From: Saccharothrix sp. ST-888
GTDB taxonomy: Bacteria > Actinomycetota > Actinomycetes > Streptomycetales > Streptomycetaceae
Assembly (NCBI RefSeq): GCF_000955975.1
Contig: NZ_JYJF01000025.1
Location: forward strand, 1 to 64,000
DNA length: 64,000 nt
Direction of reading: 5' to 3'
Below, piece after piece: positions 8,601 through 15,853 of the stretch. The number at the start of each line of letters is the position of its first letter. The first letter of the stretch is position 1. The notes under the pieces were generated by a model. That model saw nothing but the letters and a program-made list of their open reading frames with translations. It was not told the DNA's origin and did not search any database. The position numbers and the translations under genes are program-made.

Positions 8601-9884
8601 AGCCTCTGCGGGGGCGGCGTCCGCTGAAAGTACGTCTGAAAGTACGTCCGCAGCATCGGCAGCCGCCGGTCCGGCCTCGGCCGGGGCAGCGTCCGCCGGG
8701 GCGGTCTCCGCCGGCGCTTCGGCTGCGGGAACGGCCTCCAGCGGGGTCACGGCGACGGCCGCGGGCTCCAGCGGCACGTCCACCGAGGGCGCTTCGGCCA
8801 CCGGCTCGACGGCCACCGGCTGTTCCTCGGCCTGAACCTGCACCTGCTCCTGCTCCTGGACCTGCTCAGGCGCCCGCGCCGGTACCTGCTCCTGGGCCGG
8901 GAGCTGTACCGGAGTCGCCGCGACCGGCTGCGGCTCGGCCGCGGCCGGCGGTACGACGACCGGCACGCCGTGCGCGGGCGTGCTGCCCTGCGGCACCTGG
9001 CGGCCGGCGAAGGCCTGCGGGTCGAGCTGGCCGGACGGGCCGCGGTCCGCGAGCGAGCGCACCGGCACCTGGCCGGTCATCAGCGACGGGTCCGGGATCG
9101 GCGGCCCGGCGTGCAGCGGACGCCGTTGCGGCTGAGGCGCCGTCGGCGCGGCGGCGGCAGCGGCCTGCGGTACGACCGGCACCACCGGGACGCCCGGCTG
9201 CTCCGGCGCACCCTGGACTCCCGGCATGCCCGGGAAACCCGCGGCACCCTGGCCGGTTACCTCCCCGGCGGTCGGCACCGGCGGCGCGAGCGGCGGCCAG
9301 GAGGGCTCGACCGGCGTACCGGTGTTCTGGGTGGGCAGCGGCGGCAGGGCGTTCTCGTCCAGCGTGCGCAGCGCCATGGTGTCGGCCATGGCGACCGGAG
9401 CCGACTGGACGCCACCGGGCATGGCGGTCTCGGGGTAGTCGGCGACCAGCACCGTCTCGACCGGGCCGTGCACGACCGCCTCGCCCCAGGAGCCCTGCGG
9501 ACCGGGCATCAGCAGGACGTCGTCCTCGTCCTCCAGCTGGTCAGGCTGGTCGAGGAAGGTGAACGCGGGACGGTGCTCGACCGCCCAGCCCTCGCCGCCC
9601 TGCGCGGGAACGGTGACCCCCGGCATCGGTGCGCCCGCCATCGGCAGGCCCTCCATACCGGTCATCGGCATACCCGTCATCGGCATGCCCGGCACGGGCA
9701 TACCGGGTACGCCGTGCAAGGGCGCACCGGGCACCCCCGCCTCGGCGGACGGGACTCCGGGTACGGCAGCACCTGGCACGGCGACACCCGGTACGGCGAC
9801 GCCCTCCGGCCGGCCGAGCGGGTCAGCCCCGCCGAGCAGGTGCTCCGGCAGTCCCTCGTTGGGGACGTGGCCGCCATCGGTCAT
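5685..9884 (-). CDS. cobT: BluB-CobT fusion with very long low-complexity N-terminus
   Basis: A 1,399-residue protein. Residues 1-90 carry Val-Pro-Gly and Met-Pro-Gly repeats, and up to about 815 it is an Ala/Pro/Glu/Val-rich disordered region with TEAPA- and AEAPV-type repeats. Residues about 820-1035 are a BluB-like flavin nitroreductase fold (RRDIRNGF, APSVGYSQPWDFVVI, GVGWVSFFDE, ELQQQGW), which makes the lower ligand dimethylbenzimidazole from FMNH2. Residues about 1041-1399 are CobT (KPAGSLG, AGDHGV, GDMGIANTT, GRGTGIDD, and the catalytic Glu in LRLGEGTGA), which activates that base to alpha-ribazole phosphate. The ATG at 9884 has GGAAGGAGC 6 nt upstream. The fusion couples two successive steps; the role of the N-terminus is unknown. 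Confidence 0.9.
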   Translation of the reverse strand: MTDGGHVPNEGLPEHLLGGADPLGRPEGVAVPGVAVPGAAVPGVPSAEAGVPGAPLHGVPGMPVPGMPMTGMPMTGMEGLPMAGAPMPGVTVPAQGGEGWAVEHRPAFTFLDQPDQLEDEDDVLLMPGPQGSWGEAVVHGPVETVLVADYPETAMPGGVQSAPVAMADTMALRTLDENALPPLPTQNTGTPVEPSWPPLAPPVPTAGEVTGQGAAGFPGMPGVQGAPEQPGVPVVPVVPQAAAAAAPTAPQPQRRPLHAGPPIPDPSLMTGQVPVRSLADRGPSGQLDPQAFAGRQVPQGSTPAHGVPVVVPPAAAEPQPVAATPVQLPAQEQVPARAPEQVQEQEQVQVQAEEQPVAVEPVAEAPSVDVPLEPAAVAVTPLEAVPAAEAPAETAPADAAPAEAGPAAADAADVLSDVLSADAAPAEAPAVEPSAAPEVAEVPAAETVAVEAQPEETPAAADAAPTPDAPAAEAPVAETPAAEAPVAEASVPVEPAPDAPAADAPVTTALVTDAPVSEAPTSEDTSVDTQSEQAQPTEAPAAQLPAQPEPQPQEAPAAEAPAVTEAQPAEAAEATPATEAPATEAPATEAVATEAAADEAAAPAPAAPEAAAGVDGTPAVDVATEAVVAEAAAVEPSATVEAPAADLPTPEAPAAEAAPADAPAPAAPPAAVPAQPVAPSQPPRRIAAFLADPAPHGLPTVEAAPPAEAAVAPGQTADAAQESAAEPTPETVAGTGDVPSVQTVQTVQTVEAPAQPEPQAAPVPESEAQPTQDPAETEAVIVAETETDEPTGTAAATDAPEAAADAAAAVEEIDRGPAAPGYDVAGRDAVHQVIRERRDIRNGFRPDPIPHEVLIRVLEAAHTAPSVGYSQPWDFVVIRSTKTRRKMHALAERQRDAYAESLPKGRAKQFKEIKIEAILETPVNIVVTADRTRGGRHTLGRHTQPQMAPYSAALAVENLWLAARAEGLGVGWVSFFDEEEMVRELGLPEHLDVVAYLCVGFVDSFPDEPELQQQGWAKKRPLSWVVHEEQYGNRALPGEEPHSVLSETLRGIRPLDAKALGEAWDRQKRMTKPAGSLGLLEIIAAQLSGLSRKCPPPIPEPGCVAIFAGDHGVHAQGVTPWPQEVTAQMVSNFLAGGAVVNAFAAQVGAEVCVVDVGVKSELPDAIQQGRTTGLLPRKVKPGTDDMTQGPAMSREEALKAIEVGIETARDLVAAGNKVLITGDMGIANTTASAALISVFTGIDPAEVTGRGTGIDDATHQHKVEVVRQALALHRPDPADPIGVLSAVGGLEHAAIAGFLLGAASLRTPVILDGVIAGSAALVAKAIAPEVLAACIAGHRSAEPGHEAALTKLGLRPLIDLDLRLGEGTGALLALPLVQSAARAMHDVATFDSAGVTEKA

Positions 9885-10056
9885 GTCAAAGCTCCTTCCA
9901 GGCCGCTTCCGCGCCCTTGGCGACGCGATCCGCCGACCGCAGCGCCCAACTCCGCTCGGGGCGGACCGCGCTCCGGCCCGCCCGTCCACCTACTGGCGTC
10001 CGCCACATCGGCGCGCGGCGGCGAACCTCGCCGACGCGACGCGCCACCCCGGGCCT

Positions 10057-10084
10057 GTGCACCACTCCGTCAGGGGTGGTGCAC
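10057..10084. promoter_or_regulatory. 28-bp inverted repeat upstream of cobT
   Basis: GTGCACCACTCC pairs with GGGGTGGTGCAC across 4 nt (one G-U-compatible mismatch), 173 nt upstream of the cobT start in a 510-bp gene-free region. A related half-site, TTGCACCACGTCA, lies near 10197-10209. It may be a protein-binding operator or an RNA hairpin in the leader. No B12-box-like sequence was recognised around it. The rest of 9885-10394 shows nothing else clear. Confidence 0.45.
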
Positions 10085-10394
10085 CATCAGAAACAACGAC
10101 AACCGGAGGCATGCGGCACGACCGCACCGGACCCTACGGCATTCTTCCGGCCCGGCACGCGCCACGTCGAATGTCCGCGCTCTGTACCGATGTGGCTTGC
10201 ACCACGTCAAAAAGGTGACAAACGTACCGGATAGGGCACGACCCACCGATCATCGGGCACAGCCAGGACGCCACCCTACCGGCCACGGCTGACACGCTCT
10301 CGAATCCCTGTCCGGATGCGATGGGAATCACCGCACGCGGAGCGAGGCGCGCACGAACCGTGTGAAGAGCGTGGAGAGTGTGGGGTACGAAGGG

Positions 10395-11654
10395 TCAGGA
10401 ACCCTGCTCGCCCCAGAGCATCAGGCCCTGCTCCCCCGCGCCGATCGACAGGCCGGCCGCCGCGCCGCGTCCGCTGGCGAGCGGCGCGGACTGCAGAAGT
10501 GCGCCGTCCACCCGGTAGCCCGCGCCGGTGAGGACCTCGTGGACCTCCTCGGCCTCGGCGAGCGTGTGGGCCACCGCGACCAGGCGCCCGGGACGGCGGG
10601 CGACCACGGCGCGGACGGCCTCGGCGCCGCCCGCCTCCACCACCGCGGCGTCCGGTTCGGGCAGGCCGCCCAGGACCTCGTGGCCGACGCCGTGGACGGC
10701 CTCCACCTCGACCCCGTACCGGCGGGCGTTGACCGCGATCTGGGCGCAGGCCGAGCGGTCCGCCTCGACGGCGACCACGGCCGCGCCGAAGCGCGCGATC
10801 TCGACGGCCAGCGCGCCGCTCGCGGCCCCGACCGCCCAGATCAGGTCGCCCGGGACCGGGCCCAACCGCGCCACCGCCAGCGCACGGAGGTGCGGGGGCA
10901 GCGCACGCCCGCCGGCGTCCGCCGCGGATGCGCCGCGCTCCACGCCCGCGTACGCGTCGGCGGGCAGGGCCCAGCCGCGCACCGGTCCGGGGAATCCCAT
11001 CGGCCGTCCGGCCAGCCAGCCGGCGGCCTCTCCGACGGCGTTGACCTGGCTCCCGCCGCCGATCACCAGCACCACCGACGGGTCGCGCCAGACGTGGTCG
11101 GGCACCCGCTCTGAGGTGAGGACGGTGACGTCCTCGTCCGGGGTGCCGAGCGCCTCGCAGACCACGAAGGTGCGGTGCACCCCGCGGAGCATCAGGGCCA
11201 GCTCGCTCGGGCCCGCGTCGGCGGTCGTGAGCACGGCGACCTTGGGGTGGGCCCGGCAGACGTTGGCCGCCCGGCGCAGCCGTCCGCCGTGGGTGGAGAC
11301 CACCTGGGCGTCCTCCCAGGGCATCCCCGCCCTGGCGAAGGCGGCGGCCACCGAGGAGACGGCGGGCAGCACTTCGAGCTCCAGGCCGTACTCGGGGCTG
11401 CGCAGGGCCCGGACAACGCCGAAGTACCCCGGGTCGCCCTCGGCGACCACGACGGCGGTGCCGCGGTGTTCGGCGATCCTCCGGGCCGCCGCCGCGATAC
11501 TGCCGAGCACGATCCGCTCGGCGTCCGCCGGTACCGGCAGCTCTGCCAGTTGATAGGGCGCTCCGGCGACCAGGGTCGCCCCTGCCAGTGCCGAGGCAGC
11601 CGCCTCCGTCAGCGGCGTACCGTCCCACCCGATGACCGTGATCCGGTCAGCCAT
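10395..11654 (-). CDS. CbiE/CbiT-type precorrin-6Y methyltransferase-like protein
   Basis: A 419-residue protein with the CobL layout. An N-terminal tetrapyrrole methylase (about 1-200: EGDPGYFG, LPAVSSVAAAFARAG, VSTHGGR) acts on C5. A C-terminal Rossmann methyltransferase (about 235-419) belongs to the C15-methylating, decarboxylating family. Motif I of the second half reads WAVGAASGAL where the family normally has W-D-V-G-A-G-S-G, so the SAM-site Asp is missing and this half may be weak. The ATG at 11654 has GGGAG about 10 nt upstream. It lies upstream of cobT on the same strand, supporting a cobalamin role. Whether it is the main CobL or a divergent paralogue is open. Confidence 0.78.
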   Translation of the reverse strand: MADRITVIGWDGTPLTEAAASALAGATLVAGAPYQLAELPVPADAERIVLGSIAAAARRIAEHRGTAVVVAEGDPGYFGVVRALRSPEYGLELEVLPAVSSVAAAFARAGMPWEDAQVVSTHGGRLRRAANVCRAHPKVAVLTTADAGPSELALMLRGVHRTFVVCEALGTPDEDVTVLTSERVPDHVWRDPSVVLVIGGGSQVNAVGEAAGWLAGRPMGFPGPVRGWALPADAYAGVERGASAADAGGRALPPHLRALAVARLGPVPGDLIWAVGAASGALAVEIARFGAAVVAVEADRSACAQIAVNARRYGVEVEAVHGVGHEVLGGLPEPDAAVVEAGGAEAVRAVVARRPGRLVAVAHTLAEAEEVHEVLTGAGYRVDGALLQSAPLASGRGAAAGLSIGAGEQGLMLWGEQGS

Positions 11655-11817
11655 CTGCGGCTTTTCTCCCTCGCCTGTTCCGCCCCGCGGCGCTGTCCGC
11701 CCCACACCCACTGGTCCGGACCATCCATGGTTGATCCCGGTGCAGAGGCTACCGGGTGCGGTCCGCCCGGTGCCGCCGACCCGCACAGCTGTGCGCGTCC
11801 GAGCCGTGACCAGGATG

Positions 11818-12474
11818 TCAGTCGCGGAGCACGTAGCGCTGCTCGGCCCAGCTGTCGTCCTGGGCGCTCTCCAGGTCCTCGGGCAGCAGGCTCCACAGGA
11901 TCAGGTCGCTGCGGCTCTCGCCGTCCGGGCCGGCGTCGGCCGGCTGCCGGGCCGAGGCCGTCCAGTCGCTGCCGCGCACTATCCAGGCGCTGCGCAGCAC
12001 GCCCTCGCTGATGCAGCCGATCTTCTGGGCGACCTGCTGGGCGGCGGTGTTCCCGGCGGCGGTGCGCAGTTCCAGGCGGAGGAAGCCGCGGTCCTCGAAG
12101 AGCCACTGGGCCACACCGAGCAGTGCCTCGGGGGCATAGCCCTCGCCGCGCGCCCAGGCCGCGGTGACACAGCTGGCCTCGGTGGAGAGCAGCCGCCAGT
12201 CGGTGCCGCGCAGTTCGACCACGCCGACCAGACGCCGGGTCAGGTGCTCGGTGACGGCGAAAACGATTCCGCGCCCCTCGGCACGGCGGGCGGGGGCGAG
12301 GGTGTGGATCCAGTCCCTGGCGTGGGCCTCGGTGAAGGGCTGCGGGATGGCCGTCCAGGTGTGCACGGGCTCGTCGTCCATCATCGCGACCAGGCCCGGG
12401 GCATCCACGTCCGCAAGGGGTCGCAGCAGCAGCCTCTCGGTGCTGATCGCGGTCTCGGGGAAGCTCGCTGCCAT
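11818..12474 (-). CDS. GNAT N-acetyltransferase, RimJ/RimL type
   Basis: A 218-residue GNAT protein (Acetyltransf_3 type). It opens with ISTERLLLRPLADVDAP, followed by the beta-strand core (FAVTEHLTRRLVGVVEL), a CoA-binding region (AAWARGEGYAPEALLGVAQW) and a C-terminal family segment (NTAAQQVAQKIGC, EGVLRSAWIVRGS). The ATG at 12474 has GAGGAGAG about 6 nt upstream; the longer frame runs into the metQ terminator. The substrate is unknown; relatives acetylate protein N-termini or small amines. Confidence 0.85.
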   Translation of the reverse strand: MAASFPETAISTERLLLRPLADVDAPGLVAMMDDEPVHTWTAIPQPFTEAHARDWIHTLAPARRAEGRGIVFAVTEHLTRRLVGVVELRGTDWRLLSTEASCVTAAWARGEGYAPEALLGVAQWLFEDRGFLRLELRTAAGNTAAQQVAQKIGCISEGVLRSAWIVRGSDWTASARQPADAGPDGESRSDLILWSLLPEDLESAQDDSWAEQRYVLRD

Positions 12475-12592
12475 GCCGTCTCTCCTCGCCGGGTCGTGGA
12501 CACACCGTACGCCCCAGCCGTACTCGGCCGTGTCAGCGTACCGGCAAATCCGGCGACGGCCCGTCAGATCCTGAGCCCTGCGGCCGTCCCCC

Positions 12593-12655
12593 GTGCATAC
12601 TGCCCGACCGGCCTCCCGCACCTCACGTGCGGGGGTCCGGTCGGGCAGTGTGCAC
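12593..12655. terminator. Strong bidirectional terminator after metQ
   Basis: A 19-bp inverted repeat with one G-U-compatible mismatch (12593-12611 with 12637-12655) encloses a second hairpin of CCCGCAC type. It starts 7 nt after the metQ stop, so it ends the metNIQ transcript. Confidence 0.85.
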
Positions 12656-12661
12656 GACTCG

Positions 12662-13498
12662 TCAGAAGGCGGGGATGACCGAGCCCTTGAAGGTGTCGTC
12701 GATGTACTTCTTGACCTCGTCGGAGTGCAGCAGCTGGGCCAGCTTCACCACCCGCGGGTCGCTCTCGTGCCCCTTCTTCACCGCGAGGATGTTGGCGTAG
12801 GGGTTGCCCTCGGCCCTCTCCAGCAGGACGGCGTCCTTGGCCGGGGTCAGACCCGAGTCGATCGCGTAGTTGCCGTTGATGACCGCGGCGTCCAGGTCGC
12901 CGAGGGAGCGGGGCAGCTGGGCGGCGTCCAGCTCCTTCCACTTCAGGTTCTTCGGGTTCTCCACGACGTCGCCCGGGGTCGCCGAGGTGCCCGCGCCGTC
13001 CTTCAGCTTGATGACCTTGTTGTCGGCCAGCAGCTTGAGCGCGCGGCCCTCGTTGGTGACGTCGTTGGGCAGGCCGACGGTGGCGCCGTTCGGCAGGTCG
13101 GCGGCGGACTTGACCTTCTTGGAGTAGAGGCCGAGCGGCTCCAGGTGGACCGGCTCCACGGACACGATGTTCGTGCCGTGCTTCTTGTTGAAGTCCTCCA
13201 GGTACGGGACGTGCTGGAAGTAGTTGGCGTCGGCCGAGCCGTCCTGGACGGCCGTGTTCGGGGTCACGTAGTCGGTGACCACCTTGACGTCCAGCTTCAG
13301 CCCGGCCTTGTCGGCCAGGTTCTTCTTCACGTAGTCCAGGATCTGGGCGTGCGGGGTGGGGCTGGCGATCACGGTGAGCGGCTTGTCGGCCGAGGCGGCG
13401 GAACCGCCGGACGAGGAGCCGCTGCTGCCGCAGGCGGTCAGCGTGAGGGCGAGGCCCGCGGTGGCGACGATGGCGGTGGACTTCAGGACGTTACGCAC
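12662..13498 (-). CDS. metQ: Methionine-binding lipoprotein of ABC importer
   Basis: A 278-residue NlpA/MetQ lipoprotein. It has a signal peptide with lipobox LTAC (Cys23), then a Ser/Gly linker and the type-2 binding fold (TVIASPTPHAQIL, DYVTPNTAVQDGSADANYFQHVPYL, EPLGLYSKK, VGLPNDVTNEGRALKLL, INGNYAIDSGL). It captures methionine outside the membrane for MetI/MetN. Start is GTG at 13498 with AGAAAGG upstream. It is the last gene of metN-metI-metQ. The 97-nt gap to metI contains a GGCCCACCGG/CCGGTGGCC hairpin that may set its expression relative to metNI. Confidence 0.93.
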   Translation of the reverse strand: MRNVLKSTAIVATAGLALTLTACGSSGSSSGGSAASADKPLTVIASPTPHAQILDYVKKNLADKAGLKLDVKVVTDYVTPNTAVQDGSADANYFQHVPYLEDFNKKHGTNIVSVEPVHLEPLGLYSKKVKSAADLPNGATVGLPNDVTNEGRALKLLADNKVIKLKDGAGTSATPGDVVENPKNLKWKELDAAQLPRSLGDLDAAVINGNYAIDSGLTPAKDAVLLERAEGNPYANILAVKKGHESDPRVVKLAQLLHSDEVKKYIDDTFKGSVIPAF

Positions 13499-13595
13499 GA
13501 AAAGTGCCTTTCTCCATGGAGCGGACGGCCCACCGGGTGGTTGGTCCGGTGGCCCTGGGACTCGCTGCCTGCCCGGGGTCGGGTCGGCGGCGTGG

Positions 13596-14336
13596 TCAGT
13601 GAGGCAGAGCGAGCTCTTCTTCTTCCTCGGTGATCTCGGTCCGGCGCGAGCGCAGCAGGCGGGTGGTGCCGCCGAAGCTGCCGCGGTCGGCCAGGCGCCG
13701 GACGATGAAGTCGCTGATCAGCTGGATGATCATCACGATCACCACCAGCTCGGCGACGATGACCCACATGAAGGTGGTCTCGAAGCGCTGGTAGCCGTAG
13801 TTGACGGCGAGGGTGCCCAGGCCCCCGCCGCCGACCGTGCCGGCCATCGCGGAGAAGCCGATCAGCGCGATGACCGTGGTGGTGGCGGAGGAGACCAGCG
13901 CGGGCAGCGACTCGGGGAGCAGCACCTTGCGGATGGCGGTCCAGGTGCCGCCGCCCATCGCGTGGACGGCCTCCAGCAGGCCGCCGTCCACCTCCCGGAC
14001 GGAGGTCTCCACCAGGCGGGCGAAGAACGGGATGGCGCCGATGGTGAGCGGCACGGCCGCGGCCTGCCAGCCGATGGTGGTGCCGACCAGGGATTTGGTG
14101 AAGGTCTGCAGGGCGACCATGAGGATGATGAACGGCAGCGAGCGGCCGATGTTGACGACGGCGCCGATCACCCGGTTGACCGGGAGGTTCTGCAGTGCGC
14201 CGCCCTTGTCGGTGAGCACCAGCAGCAGGCCCAGCGGCAGGCCGAGCAGGATGGTGGCCACGGTGGCGACGCCGACCATCTGGAAGGTCTCGGCGGTGGC
14301 GGGCCACAGCAGTTCCTGCATCTGGTCCCAGGTCAT
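13596..14336 (-). CDS. metI: Methionine ABC transporter permease
   Basis: A 246-residue inner-membrane permease with five or six hydrophobic helices and the ABC-coupling EAA loop (EAVHAMGGGTWTAIRKVLLPE at about residues 121-141). It forms the membrane channel of the D-methionine/L-methionine importer with MetN and MetQ. Its ATG overlaps the metN stop by 4 nt, indicating translational coupling. The C-terminus ends in a short acidic tail (TEEEEEL). Confidence 0.94.
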   Translation of the reverse strand: MTWDQMQELLWPATAETFQMVGVATVATILLGLPLGLLLVLTDKGGALQNLPVNRVIGAVVNIGRSLPFIILMVALQTFTKSLVGTTIGWQAAAVPLTIGAIPFFARLVETSVREVDGGLLEAVHAMGGGTWTAIRKVLLPESLPALVSSATTTVIALIGFSAMAGTVGGGGLGTLAVNYGYQRFETTFMWVIVAELVVIVMIIQLISDFIVRRLADRGSFGGTTRLLRSRRTEITEEEEELALPH

Positions 14337-15358
14337 GCGAGCGCTCCGTTCGCCTCGTTCAGTACGTCCACCTGCAGGCCCTGCTCGCGCAGGAAGCCGA
14401 TCGGGACCACGTTCTCCTGGTGGACGCCGGGCAGTTCGACCCGCATCCGGCCGACCATCCGGCCGGAGATGTGTTCCACCGCCGCGCCGAGGATGTTGAT
14501 GTCGATCTGGTAGGTGCGGGCCAGCTGGGAGACGAACGGCTGGGCGGAGGTGTCGCCCTGGAAGGTGATCTCCAGCACGGTGTTGCCCGGCCTGCCGTGG
14601 CCGAACTCGCCGAGCGGGAAGAGTTCGCGGGCCAGTTCGGAGTTCTCGGTGGCGAGCAGTTCGGTGAGCTCGCCGGACTCGACCACCTTGCCGCCGCGCA
14701 TCAGGGCGGCGGAGTCGCAGACGGACTTGATGACGTCCATCTCGTGGGTGATCAGCAGGACGGTGAGGCCGAGCTGCCGGTTGAGGTCACGCAGCAGGGC
14801 CAGGATGGAGCGGGTGGTCTCCGGGTCCAGCGCGGAGGTGGCCTCGTCGGAGAGCAGCACCTTGGGGTCGCCGGCCAGTGCGCGGGCGATGCCGACGCGC
14901 TGCTTCTGGCCGCCGGAGAGCTGGCCTGGGTAGCTGCGGGCCTTGTCAGCGAGGCCGACCAGGTCGAGCAGCTCGGCGGCCTTGCGGCGGCGCTGGGTGC
15001 GGTCCAGGCCGACGATCTCCAGCGGGAGCTCGATGTTCTGCTGGACGGTCCGCGAGGAGAGCAGGTTGAAGTGCTGGAACACCATGCCGATCCGGCGGCG
15101 GGCGGTACGCAGGTCGCGGCCGGCCCGGTGTTCCTGGCCGGGCAGCGTGGTGAGGTCGAGGCCGTCCACGACGATGCTGCCGGAGGTGGGGCGCTCCAGC
15201 ATGTTCACGCAGCGGATGAGGGTGCTCTTGCCCGCGCCGCTGGTGCCGACGACGCCGTAGACCTCGCCCTCCCGCACGTGCAGGTCGACCCCGTCGAGAG
15301 CGGTGACCTCGCGGCCCCTGGAACGGTAGACCTTCGTCAGGTCCTTGGTGGTGATCAC
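14333..15358 (-). CDS. metN: Methionine ABC transporter ATPase
   Basis: A 341-residue ATPase. It has Walker A GTSGAGKST (38-46), Q-loop VFQHFNLL, signature LSGGQKQR (about 143-150), Walker B VLLSDEATSALD and H-loop LLITHE. From about residue 270 it carries the MetN-specific NIL domain (VLEITFQGDTSAQPF), which binds methionine and inhibits transport when internal methionine is high. I chose the GTG at 15358 (VITTKDLTKVY) because family similarity begins there and GGAAG is close upstream. It is first in the operon, 257 nt downstream of the Cys-rich leader ORF. Confidence 0.94.
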   Translation of the reverse strand: MITTKDLTKVYRSRGREVTALDGVDLHVREGEVYGVVGTSGAGKSTLIRCVNMLERPTSGSIVVDGLDLTTLPGQEHRAGRDLRTARRRIGMVFQHFNLLSSRTVQQNIELPLEIVGLDRTQRRRKAAELLDLVGLADKARSYPGQLSGGQKQRVGIARALAGDPKVLLSDEATSALDPETTRSILALLRDLNRQLGLTVLLITHEMDVIKSVCDSAALMRGGKVVESGELTELLATENSELARELFPLGEFGHGRPGNTVLEITFQGDTSAQPFVSQLARTYQIDINILGAAVEHISGRMVGRMRVELPGVHQENVVPIGFLREQGLQVDVLNEANGALA

Positions 15359-15615
15359 AGCTGCTTCCGTTGGTCGGGGGCGGACGGCTTGTGGCCGCCG
15401 CACCGGTGGCGGTGAGCGGCGTGCTGAAGGCACGCCTGTGAAGGGGGGTCGGGTCCCGCTGCCATACCTCGATCGTGGCCGCTGGGGAGCGGGGACGCGC
15501 GTGGGCGTGGCCCTTACGGGTCCGGGATCCGGGAGGGTGCGGAACGGCGTCCTGGTACGGATCTGCCGAGCCGCTCAGTGGGCTCGCTTCGGGGCGCGAG
15601 CGGGGGCGGTGGCCC

Positions 15616-15699
15616 TCAGCGGTGACACATTCGACAGCACATGCAGCGCTCACCTGCCGGCGCGGCGCCGGAGGGGGTGCAAGTCGTTGTCGAAGTCAT
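15616..15699 (-). CDS. Putative Cys-rich regulatory leader peptide upstream of metNIQ
   Basis: A 27-codon ORF in the metN leader. Its last nine residues are CMCCRMCHR (four Cys, two Met) and an earlier Cys is at position 7. There is no Shine-Dalgarno sequence; a good promoter places transcription start at or next to its ATG, so it would be translated leaderless. Between it and metN (15359-15615) the minus strand can form several GC-rich hairpins, including GCTCGC/GCGAGC. Cysteine-rich leaderless ORFs acting by ribosome stalling are known before sulfur-metabolism genes in mycobacteria; this assignment is by analogy. Low cysteinyl-tRNA would stall the ribosome and change the fold before metN. 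Confidence 0.6.
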   Translation of the reverse strand: MTSTTTCTPSGAAPAGERCMCCRMCHR

Positions 15700-15706
15700 G
15701 GGAGCA

Positions 15707-15736
15707 AGTAAATCAGACGAATAGGGAGGGTCCCAA
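15707..15736 (-). promoter_or_regulatory. Promoter of the leader ORF and metNIQ
   Basis: Read on the minus strand, the -35 is TTGGGA (15731-15736), the spacer is 18 nt, and the -10 is TTTACT (15707-15712). Seven nt then separate it from the ATG of the leader ORF at 15699, which implies a leaderless transcript. Confidence 0.55.
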
Positions 15737-15749
15737 TTACCAGGATCAG

Positions 15750-15768
15750 GTGTCCGCATTGCGGACAC
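15750..15768. promoter_or_regulatory. 19-bp perfect palindromic operator upstream of metNIQ promoter
   Basis: GTGTCCGCA-T-TGCGGACAC, two perfect 9-nt arms around one base. It is centred about 60 bp upstream of the predicted transcription start, a position typical of an activator. The regulator is not identifiable here. Confidence 0.6.
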
Positions 15769-15813
15769 GACCCGGTCGTCGCGGGGCGAAGGATCCGGGC
15801 GGCCCAAGCAGAA

Positions 15814-15839
15814 GCGCCCGGTCCGAGTGGACCGGGCGC
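15814..15839 (-). terminator. Terminator after GNAT gene
   Basis: A perfect 11-bp stem with a 4-nt loop (15814-15824 with 15829-15839), 15 nt beyond the stop of the acetyltransferase gene and upstream of the metNIQ control region. Confidence 0.8.
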
Positions 15840-15853
15840 CGATGGGAAGCGTC

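Noticed and set aside
15359..15700. SAM riboswitch before metN
   Set aside because: None of the SAM-I/SAM-IV core sequence I know (such as the GCCGGCAACC-type segment) appears on the minus strand; the Cys-rich ORF explains the leader better. A covariance-model search would settle it.
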